64,000 nucleotides of DNA, from positions 124,001 through 188,000 of the forward strand of contig NZ_VDMN01000008.1 of assembly GCF_006335145.1 (NCBI RefSeq). The letters are read 5' to 3'. Origin of the DNA: Aliirhizobium smilacinae (lineage in GTDB: Bacteria > Pseudomonadota > Alphaproteobacteria > Rhizobiales > Rhizobiaceae). The notes beneath the pieces were generated by a model. It was not told the origin of the DNA, did not search any database, and saw only the letters and a list, made by a program, of their open reading frames with translations. Of this stretch, positions 50,702 to 59,231 are shown in pieces. Positions within the stretch are counted from its first letter, which is position 1. Each line of letters starts with the position of its first letter. The position numbers were made by a program, and so were the translations under genes.

Positions 50702-53265
50702 TCGGCCGCGACCGAATGGATCGAGGAACTGGCCGGAATGCGGCAGGTGACGGTTGTCCCTTCACCGGCGCGGCTGTCGATGCTGACGTCACCGCTATGC
50801 AGATGGACAAAACTTTCGACGATCGAAAGGCCGAGGCCTGCGCCGCTGCGCTTGCCGTCCTTGGCCTGCGCTTTGAACCGGTCGAACACGGTCTTGAGCA
50901 TGTCGGGCGGAATGCCGGGGCCGCGGTCGCGCACCGAGAAGAACACGTTTGCCGGATCGCGCCAGCAGTTGAGCGTGATCGTCGAGTTTTCCGGCGAAAA
51001 ATTCGTCGCGTTGGTCAGAAGCTTGATGAGGATCTGCTTCAGGCGCTGCTGGTCCGCCACGATCGTGCCCATGCCGGCCGGCGCGATGATCTCCAGCGTC
51101 ATGTTGTTTTCCTGCAGCCGGTCGGCGATCTGCATCGCCACTTCGTCCAGCAGGTCCTCGATCGCCAGCTCCGAATAGTTGAGCTCCATGATGCCCGCAT
51201 CGACGGTGGCGAGATCGAGGATATCGTTGACGATCGTCAGCAGAACCGAAGAGGAGGTCGAGATATGGTCGATATATTCGGCCTGGCGATCGTTCAGCGA
51301 ACCGATGCCGGGTGTCTTCAAAAGATCGGTGAAGCCGATGATATTGGTCAGCGGCGAGCGCAGCTCGTAGGAGACGTGCTGGACGAAATCGTTCTTCAGC
51401 TCGTCGGCCTTGCGCAGCGCCTCGTTCTTCTCTTTCAGCGCCTTTTCAGCCCGTACACTCGCCGTCATGTCGACGAAGGTCAGCATGGTTTGTGCGTTCG
51501 GCAGAGGCGTGACCGCGTAGTCGAGGATCAGGCCGGAATAGAGCTCGAACGTTCCGTCGAGCGCCGGTCTTTCGTCGTCGAAAGCAGTCAGGGCCTGCGT
51601 GAACCTGCGCCAGCCGTCCGGCTCGGCATAGGACGACGCACATGCCGCTTCGATCGTCTTGATATGTGTTCCGGGTTCGGCCTGTTCGGCGGTAATACCC
51701 CAGAGCGCACGGAACGCGGGGTTCGAAAGACGGATGCGCCCATCAGGGCCGAAAACAGCGACGCCTTCGGTCAGGTGGTCGATGGTCTCGCCCTGAACCT
51801 GCACCAGCGTGTTGTAGCGTGCCTCGAGATCGACCTGTTCTGTCAGGTTCTCGAATACCCATGTAGCGCCGCCTTGCGGATGAGCCGTGGCGATGACGCG
51901 CAAGGTCTGGCCGTTCGGCAGATGCCAGGTGTCGGTCTGCGTGTCGAGCGCCTGATAGACGGCGAGCGCCGTGTCTTTCCAGTTCCTCCAGTTCAGCTGT
52001 TCCGGAAGCTTTCCGTTCGAGCGAAGACGATCCAGCAATTCGCTATTGTCCGGCTTCGATTCCAGGAACGGCAGATCCAGATCCCACAGCTGCATGAAGG
52101 CCTGGTTATAGAATTGCAGTTGGCGTTTGTTGTCGAAAATGGCGACCGGGGTGGCGAGATGGTCCAGCGTTTCGGCATGGCTTTTCAACGTGCGCTTCAA
52201 TTCTTCGCGCACTGTTTCCGCTTCGGAAACATCGATGGCCATGCCCACGGACCCATCCGTCGTCACCACGTCGACCACGTCGAGCACGGTGCGATTGCCG
52301 TGTACGACAGTCGAAAGCCGATCATGGAACGGAGATGTGACGGTGGCCTTGGCCCTTATCATCTCGCGGCTCACGGTGCCGAGCAGTTCGCGTCCCTCTT
52401 GCACCGCCCGTGCCGTATCGACAGCATCGACGGCTTCGCCATAGGCGTGGTTGACCCAGGCGAGTTTCCCTTGGGAATCGCGCCGCCAGACCGGCTGTTC
52501 GATGCTGTCCAGCAGCGATTGGAACATCGAGATCGAGCTGGTCAGCCGATCACGTTCGATCTTGATTTCGGCAAGTTCGGCGCGAAGATTGTTGAGCGCG
52601 AGGAAGCGGACGAACGCTTTGCCGCCCGAAACCCGTCCCTGAACTTCAAGCACTTCGTCCCTGCTCGTCTCGATGACCATGTCGAAGCTGCGGGCATGGC
52701 TGCGCAACTCGTCGATTGCCTTTTCGAGTTCGGCGGCCGAACCGGCCCGCAGCCAGCGACCGAAGGCGAGGAATTCGCGATCTGCCTGCGGCGCACCCGT
52801 CTCGACGGGCAGCTGGCCGAGAAACTCGGCCTTCGACGCTCCGCTTTCCCAGACGACGATACGTCGGTTCTTGTCGGCGATCAGCGCTTCATATTTCGAG
52901 ATCCGCTGCTGCGCATCCGACAGCGCGCCACGCATCTCTTCCGTCTCCGCTTCCATGTTGCCGCGCTGGCGCACCAGCCAGACGGTGGAAAGCAGTGCGG
53001 CACCCAGTGCGCCGATGACGACCGAAGAGACGATCACCTCAGCTGAAGAAAACAGTTGGGACGCGGCTCCATCCTGCGCAAAGGCAGCCGTCGGAAACGC
53101 GATCAGTGCCGTTCCGGAAAGCAGGGATCGGGCGATCCGCGCAAGCCGGGCATAGGTCGCATTTCCGTATCCGCTGCTCACGGAATACAGGTTTCTTGAA
53201 GCGCGCATGCGCAAGCCAGAAACTGGATCGGCCTGCTTTGACAGGCTCGTTTTTTTTACCGCCAT
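50698..53265 (-). CDS. divL: DivL-type PAS sensor pseudo-histidine kinase (Tyr in place of His)
   Basis: A cell-cycle regulator of about 855 residues. It has an N-terminal hydrophobic/signal-like segment (GTALIAFPTAAFA, then a membrane span VIVSSVVIGALGAALLSTVWLV), a coiled coil, PAS-like repeats (about 250-590), then a HisKA/HATPase module. The dimerisation box reads HVSYELRSPLT: the phospho-acceptor His is Tyr (codon at 51367-51369), the hallmark of DivL. N, G1 and G2 boxes (LLTNATNFSP, VRDRGPGIPPD, GAGLGLSIVESF) are kept. In Caulobacter DivL binds DivK~P and lowers CckA kinase activity, linking to CtrA. Start 53265 is preferred to 53313. It leads the operon to trxA. Confidence 0.93.
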   Translation of the reverse strand: MAVKKTSLSKQADPVSGLRMRASRNLYSVSSGYGNATYARLARIARSLLSGTALIAFPTAAFAQDGAASQLFSSAEVIVSSVVIGALGAALLSTVWLVRQRGNMEAETEEMRGALSDAQQRISKYEALIADKNRRIVVWESGASKAEFLGQLPVETGAPQADREFLAFGRWLRAGSAAELEKAIDELRSHARSFDMVIETSRDEVLEVQGRVSGGKAFVRFLALNNLRAELAEIKIERDRLTSSISMFQSLLDSIEQPVWRRDSQGKLAWVNHAYGEAVDAVDTARAVQEGRELLGTVSREMIRAKATVTSPFHDRLSTVVHGNRTVLDVVDVVTTDGSVGMAIDVSEAETVREELKRTLKSHAETLDHLATPVAIFDNKRQLQFYNQAFMQLWDLDLPFLESKPDNSELLDRLRSNGKLPEQLNWRNWKDTALAVYQALDTQTDTWHLPNGQTLRVIATAHPQGGATWVFENLTEQVDLEARYNTLVQVQGETIDHLTEGVAVFGPDGRIRLSNPAFRALWGITAEQAEPGTHIKTIEAACASSYAEPDGWRRFTQALTAFDDERPALDGTFELYSGLILDYAVTPLPNAQTMLTFVDMTASVRAEKALKEKNEALRKADELKNDFVQHVSYELRSPLTNIIGFTDLLKTPGIGSLNDRQAEYIDHISTSSSVLLTIVNDILDLATVDAGIMELNYSELAIEDLLDEVAMQIADRLQENNMTLEIIAPAGMGTIVADQQRLKQILIKLLTNATNFSPENSTITLNCWRDPANVFFSVRDRGPGIPPDMLKTVFDRFKAQAKDGKRSGAGLGLSIVESFVHLHSGDVSIDSRAGEGTTVTCRIPASSSIHSVAAE

Positions 53266-53403
53266 GACCGGTGTGTCTCCGTCCAATTGCCGCTCATCGA
53301 CAAGACATACCACTTCGCACCTTGCCCGAAGCCGAATGGCCGAGAGGTCGAATCAAGTCCCAAAACAATACGTGTTCGATAGATAGGCGGGAAGGCATTA
53401 CGG

Positions 53404-53441
53404 CAAAAAATAAGCCGCAGCCTTTTGTCAAGGCTGCGGCC
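53404..53441 (-). terminator. Rho-independent terminator of ahcY
   Basis: GCCGCAGCCTT pairs with AAGGCTGCGGC (53414-53424 with 53430-53440). On the minus strand it is followed by TTATTTTTTG. It lies 31 bases after the ahcY stop. Confidence 0.92.
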
Positions 53442-53471
53442 ACAAGATGTTGTGGATTAACCGGCTAGCTA

Positions 53472-54872
53472 TTAGTAGCGGTAGTGGTCTGCCTTGAACG
53501 GGCCCTGAGCCGGCACGCCGATATAGGCCGCCTGTTCGTCGGAAAGCGTCGAAAGCTTCACGCCGAGCTTGTCGAGGTGAAGACGTGCAACCTTCTCATC
53601 GAGGTGCTTCGGCAGGATATAGACGTCGTTCTTGTATTCACCTTCCTTGGTGAACAGCTCGATCTGGGCCAGCGTCTGGTTGGTGAACGAGGCGGACATG
53701 ACGAAGGACGGGTGACCGGTGGCGTTGCCGAGGTTGAGCAGACGGCCTTCCGAAAGCAGGATCATCCGGTTGCCCTTCGGAAACTCGATGATGTCGACCT
53801 GCGGCTTGACGTTGGTCCACTTGAGGTTCTTCAGCGCTGCGACCTGGATCTCGTTGTCGAAGTGGCCGATATTGCCGACGATCGCCATGTCCTTCATCTC
53901 GCGCATATGCTCGATGCGGATGACGTCCTTGTTGCCGGTCGTGGTGATGAAGATGTCGGCAGACGACACGACGTCTTCCAGCGTGACGACTTCAAAACCG
54001 TCCATGGCGGCCTGCAGCGCGCAGATCGGATCGACTTCCGTCACCTTGACGCGGGCGCCGGCGCCCTGAAGCGAAGCAGCCGAACCCTTGCCCACGTCGC
54101 CGTAACCGCAGACGACGGCAACCTTGCCGGCCATCATCACGTCGGTGCCGCGGCGAATGCCGTCGACCAGCGATTCCTTGCAGCCATATTTGTTGTCGAA
54201 CTTCGACTTGGTGACCGAATCGTTGACGTTGATCGCCGGGAAGGGCAGCAAGCCCTTCTTCGACAGTTCGTACAGGCGGTGAACGCCCGTCGTGGTTTCT
54301 TCGGTGACACCCTTGATCGCATCACGCTGCTTGGTGAACCAGCCCGGCGATGCCTCAAGGCGCTTCTTGATCTGCGCGAAAAGGATCTCTTCTTCTTCCG
54401 AGGTCGGGTTGGAGAGAACGTCTTCACCAGCTTCGGCGCGGGCGCCGAGCAGGATATACATGGTGGCATCGCCGCCATCGTCGAGTATCATGTTGGAAAG
54501 GCCGCCATCGGCCCACTGGAAGATCTTGTCGGTATATTCCCAATATTCCGTCAGCGATTCACCCTTGACGGCAAACACCGGAATGCCGGCAGCTGCGATT
54601 GCAGCGGCAGCGTGGTCCTGGGTCGAGAAGATGTTGCAGGATGCCCAGCGAATATCGGCGCCGAGTTCCTTGAGTGTTTCGATCAAAACGGCTGTCTGGA
54701 TCGTCATGTGCAGCGAACCGGTGATGCGCGCGCCCTTGAGCGGCTTGGTCGTGCCGAATTCTTCGCGGCAGGACATCAGGCCCGGCATTTCCGTCTCGGC
54801 AATGTCCAATTCCTTGCGGCCATAGGCGGCAAGATTGATATCCGCGACGATGTAGTCCTTTTCACTGCTCAT
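53472..54872 (-). CDS. ahcY: Adenosylhomocysteinase
   Basis: It hydrolyses S-adenosylhomocysteine to adenosine and homocysteine, recycling the product of all SAM methylations; 466 residues. Signatures are SCNIFSTQDHAAAAIA, the NAD-binding VAVVCGYGDVGKGSAASLQGAGARV and the C-terminal PFKADHYRY (Lys and Tyr conserved). ATG 54872 has GGAGAG upstream; the frame to 54980 is leader. The upstream gap carries a perfect 20-base palindrome that may be an operator. It has its own terminator. Confidence 0.97.
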   Translation of the reverse strand: MSSEKDYIVADINLAAYGRKELDIAETEMPGLMSCREEFGTTKPLKGARITGSLHMTIQTAVLIETLKELGADIRWASCNIFSTQDHAAAAIAAAGIPVFAVKGESLTEYWEYTDKIFQWADGGLSNMILDDGGDATMYILLGARAEAGEDVLSNPTSEEEEILFAQIKKRLEASPGWFTKQRDAIKGVTEETTTGVHRLYELSKKGLLPFPAINVNDSVTKSKFDNKYGCKESLVDGIRRGTDVMMAGKVAVVCGYGDVGKGSAASLQGAGARVKVTEVDPICALQAAMDGFEVVTLEDVVSSADIFITTTGNKDVIRIEHMREMKDMAIVGNIGHFDNEIQVAALKNLKWTNVKPQVDIIEFPKGNRMILLSEGRLLNLGNATGHPSFVMSASFTNQTLAQIELFTKEGEYKNDVYILPKHLDEKVARLHLDKLGVKLSTLSDEQAAYIGVPAQGPFKADHYRY

Positions 54873-54985
54873 GAAGCTCTCCAGATCTCGTTGCATAAAT
54901 GCACAGCCGGCAGGAAGACGCGTGTCCATCCGCTGGCGCAAACTCCCACGCGGTTTAGCAGGCTTCCGGATCACTTGCAACGGCG

Positions 54986-55005
54986 ATATAAAGAGGTCTT
55001 TATAT
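54986..55005. promoter_or_regulatory. Perfect palindrome upstream of ahcY, candidate operator
   Basis: ATATAAAGAGGTCTTTATAT is an inverted repeat with nine-base arms and a two-base centre, 114 bases upstream of the ahcY start and 20 bases after the ptsH stop. ArsR-type regulators (SahR and relatives) control methyl-cycle genes such as ahcY in several Proteobacteria through palindromes; this could be such a site. The link is inferred, and I do not claim the exact motif. Confidence 0.6.
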
Positions 55006-55024
55006 GTTTATGTGACGTCGTTAA

Positions 55025-55300
55025 TCAGGCGTCTTCGCCGAATTTGTTGGCAATCAGCGCTTCCAATGCGTCGAGCGCTTCACCAGCCTGAACGCCGTCG
55101 GCCGACACATCGATACAACAGCCCGTGCTTGCGGCAAGCATCATCAGGCCCATGATCGAGGTACCTCCGACGCTCATCCCGTCCTTGGAAACGGTCACCT
55201 GGGCATCGAAACCCTCGACCATCTGGACAAACTTGGCCGACGCCCGGGCATGCAGCCCGCGCTTGTTGACGATCACGAATTGGCGGGAGGAGCCAGGCAT
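55025..55300 (-). CDS. ptsH: HPr family phosphocarrier protein
   Basis: A 91-residue PTS phosphocarrier. His17 in KRGLHARASAKF is the PEP/EI-dependent phosphorylation site. Ser48 in GGTSIMGLMMLAAS matches the serine phosphorylated by HPr kinase, which is encoded 0.5 kb upstream. It lies 13 bases after the EIIA gene. With EIIA-Man and HprK but no EIIB/EIIC, this is a regulatory rather than transport PTS, as in other Alphaproteobacteria. Confidence 0.95.
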   Translation of the reverse strand: MPGSSRQFVIVNKRGLHARASAKFVQMVEGFDAQVTVSKDGMSVGGTSIMGLMMLAASTGCCIDVSADGVQAGEALDALEALIANKFGEDA

Positions 55301-55313
55301 CAAGGATATGGCC

Positions 55314-55715
55314 TCACTTGCCGCTCAGCACGCGGCTAGCGACGTTGATATACTTGCGTCCGGCGTCGGATGCTTCGACGAGCGCCTTTTCCATATTGTC
55401 CTCGCCGCGTATGCCGGCAAGCTTGATCAGCATGGGCAGGTTCACGCCGGCGATCACTTCGGTCGTCCCGCTCTCCATCACCGAGATCGAAAGGTTGGAC
55501 GGCGTTCCGCCGAACATGTCCGTCAGGATGATGACGCCCTTGCCCGCATTGGCACGTGCGACCGCGTCAACGATATCCTGTCGCCGCTGATCCATGTCAT
55601 CCTCGGGACCGATACAGACGGTTTCGATGAATTTCTGGGGTCCGACGACATGCTCCACGGCATGTCGGAATTCCTCAGCCAGCTTGCCATGGGTGACAAG
55701 CACCAGTCCGATCAT
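55314..55715 (-). CDS. PTS system mannose-type EIIA component
   Basis: A 133-residue EIIA-Man-like protein. The N-terminal MIGLVLVTHGKLAEEF has the phosphorylatable His9, and IILTDMFGGTPSNLSISVM is the family core. It probably receives phosphate from HPr and serves as a signal rather than a transporter part, since no membrane components are nearby. The start at 55715 is set by the conserved N-terminus; the frame is open to 55886 within the end of hprK. It lies between hprK and ptsH in one leftward run. Confidence 0.93.
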   Translation of the reverse strand: MIGLVLVTHGKLAEEFRHAVEHVVGPQKFIETVCIGPEDDMDQRRQDIVDAVARANAGKGVIILTDMFGGTPSNLSISVMESGTTEVIAGVNLPMLIKLAGIRGEDNMEKALVEASDAGRKYINVASRVLSGK

Positions 55716-55839
55716 GAAAATACGCCCCCTGATTTCAAAACTCGCGGCCCATATCGTAACGCACTGGTGCCGTAAAGCGGCGGGATGCCATCTTCGCCAA
55801 CTGGAAGTGAAGTTCAAGTCAAAAAATCGGGCGCAACGC

Positions 55840-56298
55840 TCACCAAAAGGGCGGCTCCTGCCGCCAGTCGGGCAAAAGCGCACCAATAACCGTCAGCGGG
55901 TCCGCTGCAACATTGGCTATTCTGACCAGCGGTAACCGGCCGATCTCTCCGATCTGCCAGTATTCGTCTTTTGGCGGAAGCCGTTCTGTTCCAGGGGCTG
56001 AGACCACCTGGACAGCAAGATCGAGAGGCGCCGATGCGACGTGATCCATCCTGACGATACCGCTGCCGCGCAGTTCCATCAGGCCGGTTGTGCTTGGCGG
56101 ACAGTTCGCAACAATTCGGCCGTCTTGCAAAGTGATGAAAACCTGATCGTCTGCGATCAGGGCGCAAAAAACTTTGGCGCGGCGGGCGATGGCAAGACAG
56201 GTAAACGCCATCATTGATTTACCGCTGCCGGACGGACCGGTGAAGATCAGACCGCGTCCGCCCACCACAATGGCTGTGCCGTGGACGTTCCGGGTCAT
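55840..56298 (-). CDS. hprK: HPr kinase/phosphorylase, short alphaproteobacterial form
   Basis: A 152-residue protein with the P-loop FTGPSGSGKSMMAF (about 19-32), LIADDQVFI and a C-terminal VRIANVAADPLTVI. It corresponds only to the C-terminal catalytic half of Firmicute HprK (about 310 residues); the N-terminal domain is absent, as is usual in Alphaproteobacteria. It should phosphorylate HPr at Ser48. The start overlaps the chvG stop by four bases, coupling metabolic control to the ChvG/ChvI envelope system. Confidence 0.93.
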   Translation of the reverse strand: MTRNVHGTAIVVGGRGLIFTGPSGSGKSMMAFTCLAIARRAKVFCALIADDQVFITLQDGRIVANCPPSTTGLMELRGSGIVRMDHVASAPLDLAVQVVSAPGTERLPPKDEYWQIGEIGRLPLVRIANVAADPLTVIGALLPDWRQEPPFW

Positions 56299-58079
56299 GC
56301 TGCATTGCCTGCCGGAAGAGACAGGGTAAACCGCGCTCCGATGATGATGTCATCGGACTTTCCGTGCAGATTTTCCGCTTTCAGGCTGCCGCCATGGGCT
56401 TCTGCGATCTGGCGGCTGATGGAAAGGCCAAGGCCCGAATTCTGGCCGAAACTTTCGCCATCCGGTCGGTCGGTATAAAAACGCTCGAAAATGCGGTCGA
56501 TGTTTTCAGCCTGGATACCCGGGCCATTGTCATCGATCGTGATGACCACCTTGTCCTTGTTTCGCACAAGGCGAATGGCGAGCCGGCCGCCTTTTTCGGG
56601 CACAAAGGAGCGCCCGTTTTCGATCAGGTTGGTAACGATCTGCCCAAGGCGCAGGTCATGGCCGTTGACTACATAGATATGGCGATCGCCACCCTTGTTA
56701 TCGACGGCTAGATCGATCTCCACGGGTTTGCGCCCACTGCGGATCTGCCGGGAAATATCGACCAGGTTGGTCAACAGGTTTTCCATATCGACCGGGGCAG
56801 AATCTGTACGGGCCAGTTCTGCGTCGAGGCGTGAAGCATCCGAAATATCGCTGATCAGACGGTCGAGCCGGCGCACGTCATGGAAGATGATCTCCGTCAG
56901 CCGCCGTTTCGAATCTTCGGATTTCGCCAGCGGCAGGGTTTCGACGGCGCTGCGCAGCGAGGTCAGGGGATTTTTCAGCTCGTGGCTGACGTCGGCCGCA
57001 AAACTCTCGATCGCATCGATGCGGTCATAAAGCGCGTTGGTCATGTCGCGAACCGCAATCGACAGGTTGCCGATCTCGTCCTGGCGATAGGAGAAATCCG
57101 GAATTTCCTCACGCTGCTTGGCGCCTCGGCGAACGCGGATCGCTGCCGCCGAAAGCCGGCGTAGCGGATTGGCGATCGTCGACGACAGCAGCAGTGACAG
57201 CACGATATTGACGAGTGTTGCGACGCCGAAGACGCGCATGATGGCGAGACGTTCCGCATGGACGATCTTGTCGATATCGCCGGCCTGAGTGGAAAGCAGA
57301 AGAACGCCGAGAACGGCGCGGAACCGCTGCACCGGCACGGCAACCGAGACGATGAGTTCGCCGCGATCGGTGATGCGCACAAGCGCGCCACGAACACCGG
57401 TCAGCGCGTTCATCACTTCCGGGTAGATCGATCCGTCACCGCCGGGGGCTTCCTTGTAGATCGGCAGGTTGCCGGGCTGGAGCAGCCGGTTGAACATGCC
57501 GGACATCCATTCGCTCCAGGTCTGCGTCTCGTTTTCGACCGGCGGAAGGTCGTAACGGAGCACCTGTCCGCGGGAATATAGATGACGCGAATCGAGAAGC
57601 AGGTTCGCGTCCGCATCGAATAGACGGGCGCGGGTGCGGGTTGGCGAGATCAGTCGCCGAAGCACCGGTGCAACGCGCTCCGGATCGATCGGAAAATCGA
57701 GATCCTCGTCGTTGGGAACCGGCGTTATGCTCTGCCCGGCCTGCAGTTCTAGAAGCTTTTCAGGGTCGATGGTGATCGAATTCGTATCGACGGAAGCGGA
57801 AGCGGAAATCGCCGCTGAAATGATCTCGCCCTGGGTCAGCAGGCTTTCCACACGGGCGTCGATCAGCCCCTCGCGGAACTGGTTGAGATAGAGGATGCCG
57901 GCAACGAGGACGACGGTTGCGGCGATATTGAAGAACAGGATGCGCCGGGTAAGGCTCGAAAACACCGCATGGCCGAACAGCCGGCGGATAATGGTGAAGA
58001 CATGCGGCCAGTGCCGGCGAGCGTTGCGCTTTGCCGGTGCCGTCTTGATCACCTGATTTTCCAGCAGTCTGTCTGCCAC
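56295..58079 (-). CDS. chvG: Sensor histidine kinase ChvG (ExoS)
   Basis: Membrane sensor of about 594 residues. TM1 about 47-66, a periplasmic region about 67-280, TM2 about 282-303, HAMP, then HisKA with DVSHELKNPLTSL (phospho-acceptor His about 366) and HATPase boxes NLIENGRSF, DNGPGIQ and GLGLSISRQIAEAHGG. ChvG/ExoS responds to acid or envelope conditions and is held by ExoR in Agrobacterium and Sinorhizobium. GTG 58079 is preferred because AAGGA lies six bases upstream; GTG 58094 is the alternative. It follows chvI and overlaps hprK. Confidence 0.95.
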   Translation of the reverse strand: MADRLLENQVIKTAPAKRNARRHWPHVFTIIRRLFGHAVFSSLTRRILFFNIAATVVLVAGILYLNQFREGLIDARVESLLTQGEIISAAISASASVDTNSITIDPEKLLELQAGQSITPVPNDEDLDFPIDPERVAPVLRRLISPTRTRARLFDADANLLLDSRHLYSRGQVLRYDLPPVENETQTWSEWMSGMFNRLLQPGNLPIYKEAPGGDGSIYPEVMNALTGVRGALVRITDRGELIVSVAVPVQRFRAVLGVLLLSTQAGDIDKIVHAERLAIMRVFGVATLVNIVLSLLLSSTIANPLRRLSAAAIRVRRGAKQREEIPDFSYRQDEIGNLSIAVRDMTNALYDRIDAIESFAADVSHELKNPLTSLRSAVETLPLAKSEDSKRRLTEIIFHDVRRLDRLISDISDASRLDAELARTDSAPVDMENLLTNLVDISRQIRSGRKPVEIDLAVDNKGGDRHIYVVNGHDLRLGQIVTNLIENGRSFVPEKGGRLAIRLVRNKDKVVITIDDNGPGIQAENIDRIFERFYTDRPDGESFGQNSGLGLSISRQIAEAHGGSLKAENLHGKSDDIIIGARFTLSLPAGNAA

Positions 58080-58154
58080 GTTTTGTCCTTCCACCGGGCC
58101 AGTCTATCGCTGACCCGGTCGTGGCTTCAAGTTAACCTGTTGTAACGCGATGCT

Positions 58155-58877
58155 TCAGGCCGCTTCACGGAAGCGATAGCCGACACCGTAAAGGGTTTCG
58201 ATCATGTCGAAATCCGTGTCAACCATCTTGAACTTCTTGCGCAGCCGCTTGATGTGACTGTCGATCGTGCGATCGTCGACATAGACCTGCTCGTCATAAG
58301 CCGCGTCCATCAGCGCGTCGCGGCTTTTAACAACGCCGGGCCTCTGGGCCAGCGAATGCAGGATCAGAAACTCCGTGACCGTCAGGGTAACCGGCTCGCC
58401 TTTCCAGGTGCAGGTATGGCGTTCCTGGTCCATCGCCAGCTGTCCGCGTTCCAGCGTCCGCGCCGCTATCTGGTCGGCCGTGGGTTTCAAGCCGCCCGGA
58501 GCCTGAAGATCACGGGTTCCGGCGCGTCGCAGAATGGCTTTCACCCGCTCGACTAGAAGACGCTGCGAGAACGGCTTGGTGATAAAATCGTCGGCCCCCA
58601 TCTTGAGGCCGAACAGTTCGTCGATTTCCTCGTCCTTGGAGGTGAGGAATATCACCGGTAGATCCGATTTCTGCCGCAGGCGGCGCAGAAGCTCCATTCC
58701 GTCCATACGCGGCATCTTGATGTCGAAGATGGCAAGCTGCGGCGGGCGGGCGACCAGACCGTCCAGCGCCGATGCGCCGTCCGTGTAAGTCTCGACCTTG
58801 TAGCCCTCCGCCTCGAGCGCGATCGACACCGAAGTCAGAATATTCCGGTCATCGTCTACGAGCGCGATTGTCTGCAT
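58155..58877 (-). CDS. chvI: Two-component response regulator ChvI
   Basis: OmpR-type regulator of 240 residues. The receiver has phospho-acceptor Asp52 in LAIFDIKMPRMDG, TSKDEE and the conserved Lys in ADDFITKPF. The winged-helix effector is at about 140-238 (LTVTEFLILHSLAQRPGVVKSRDALMDAAY, then RTIDSHIKRLRKKFK). ChvI is essential or nearly so for acid response and symbiosis/virulence in relatives. The start at 58877 matches family length; ATG 58898 adds seven residues. It is divergent from pckA. Confidence 0.96.
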   Translation of the reverse strand: MQTIALVDDDRNILTSVSIALEAEGYKVETYTDGASALDGLVARPPQLAIFDIKMPRMDGMELLRRLRQKSDLPVIFLTSKDEEIDELFGLKMGADDFITKPFSQRLLVERVKAILRRAGTRDLQAPGGLKPTADQIAARTLERGQLAMDQERHTCTWKGEPVTLTVTEFLILHSLAQRPGVVKSRDALMDAAYDEQVYVDDRTIDSHIKRLRKKFKMVDTDFDMIETLYGVGYRFREAA

Positions 58878-59231
58878 ACCGTCCGTCTCCATTGCCATTT
58901 CGTGCGCATCTCCAGGTAATGACTTCTCGCCAGTTCCCAGCCCTCACCATGCGCTTCATGAGGAGAAAGGTGGAACAAATTGTGGCAAAGTTAAAGGGGC
59001 GGCATTTTGCTTTCTCCGGGAACCACCCGTCCCAGCGTCCTAAAACTGCCTATTATCAAGCGCATTAAAACGCCTGACTAACCGATTTAAAAAGAAATAA
59101 ATTTCTTTAAATCGATTAAATAATTGATTTCATTGATATATTTTAAAGCCTCTGCTTGCCGTTTTGAAAAACAGCAACTAGCTTCGCGCCTCACGGACAA
59201 TCCTGTCAATTGTAACCTGAGGTGAGCGCGT
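58878..59231. promoter_or_regulatory. Divergent chvI/pckA control region
   Basis: A 354-base AT-rich gap that contains no gene. Its most striking element is an inverted repeat at 59083-59114: CGATTTAAA and GAAAT on the left, ATTTC and TTTAAATCG on the right, a two-base centre and one AA bulge. More AT-rich half-site-like copies follow (TCGATTAAAT, TTGATTTC). It is placed to act as an operator or as upstream promoter DNA for pckA. Which regulator binds is unknown; ChvI itself is a reasonable candidate. Confidence 0.5.

Noticed and set aside
50716..53046. A 776-codon open frame on the plus strand opposite divL
   Set aside because: It is the antisense shadow of a GC-rich gene. Its translation lacks domains, is rich in His/Arg/Gln, and the opposite frame is clearly DivL.
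54873..55024. SAH or SAM riboswitch upstream of ahcY
   Set aside because: I looked for the conserved cores and found none; only the palindrome stands out.
53484..55091. A 535-codon plus-strand frame opposite ahcY
   Set aside because: Same cause: codon bias of ahcY keeps the complementary frame open. No recognisable protein pattern.
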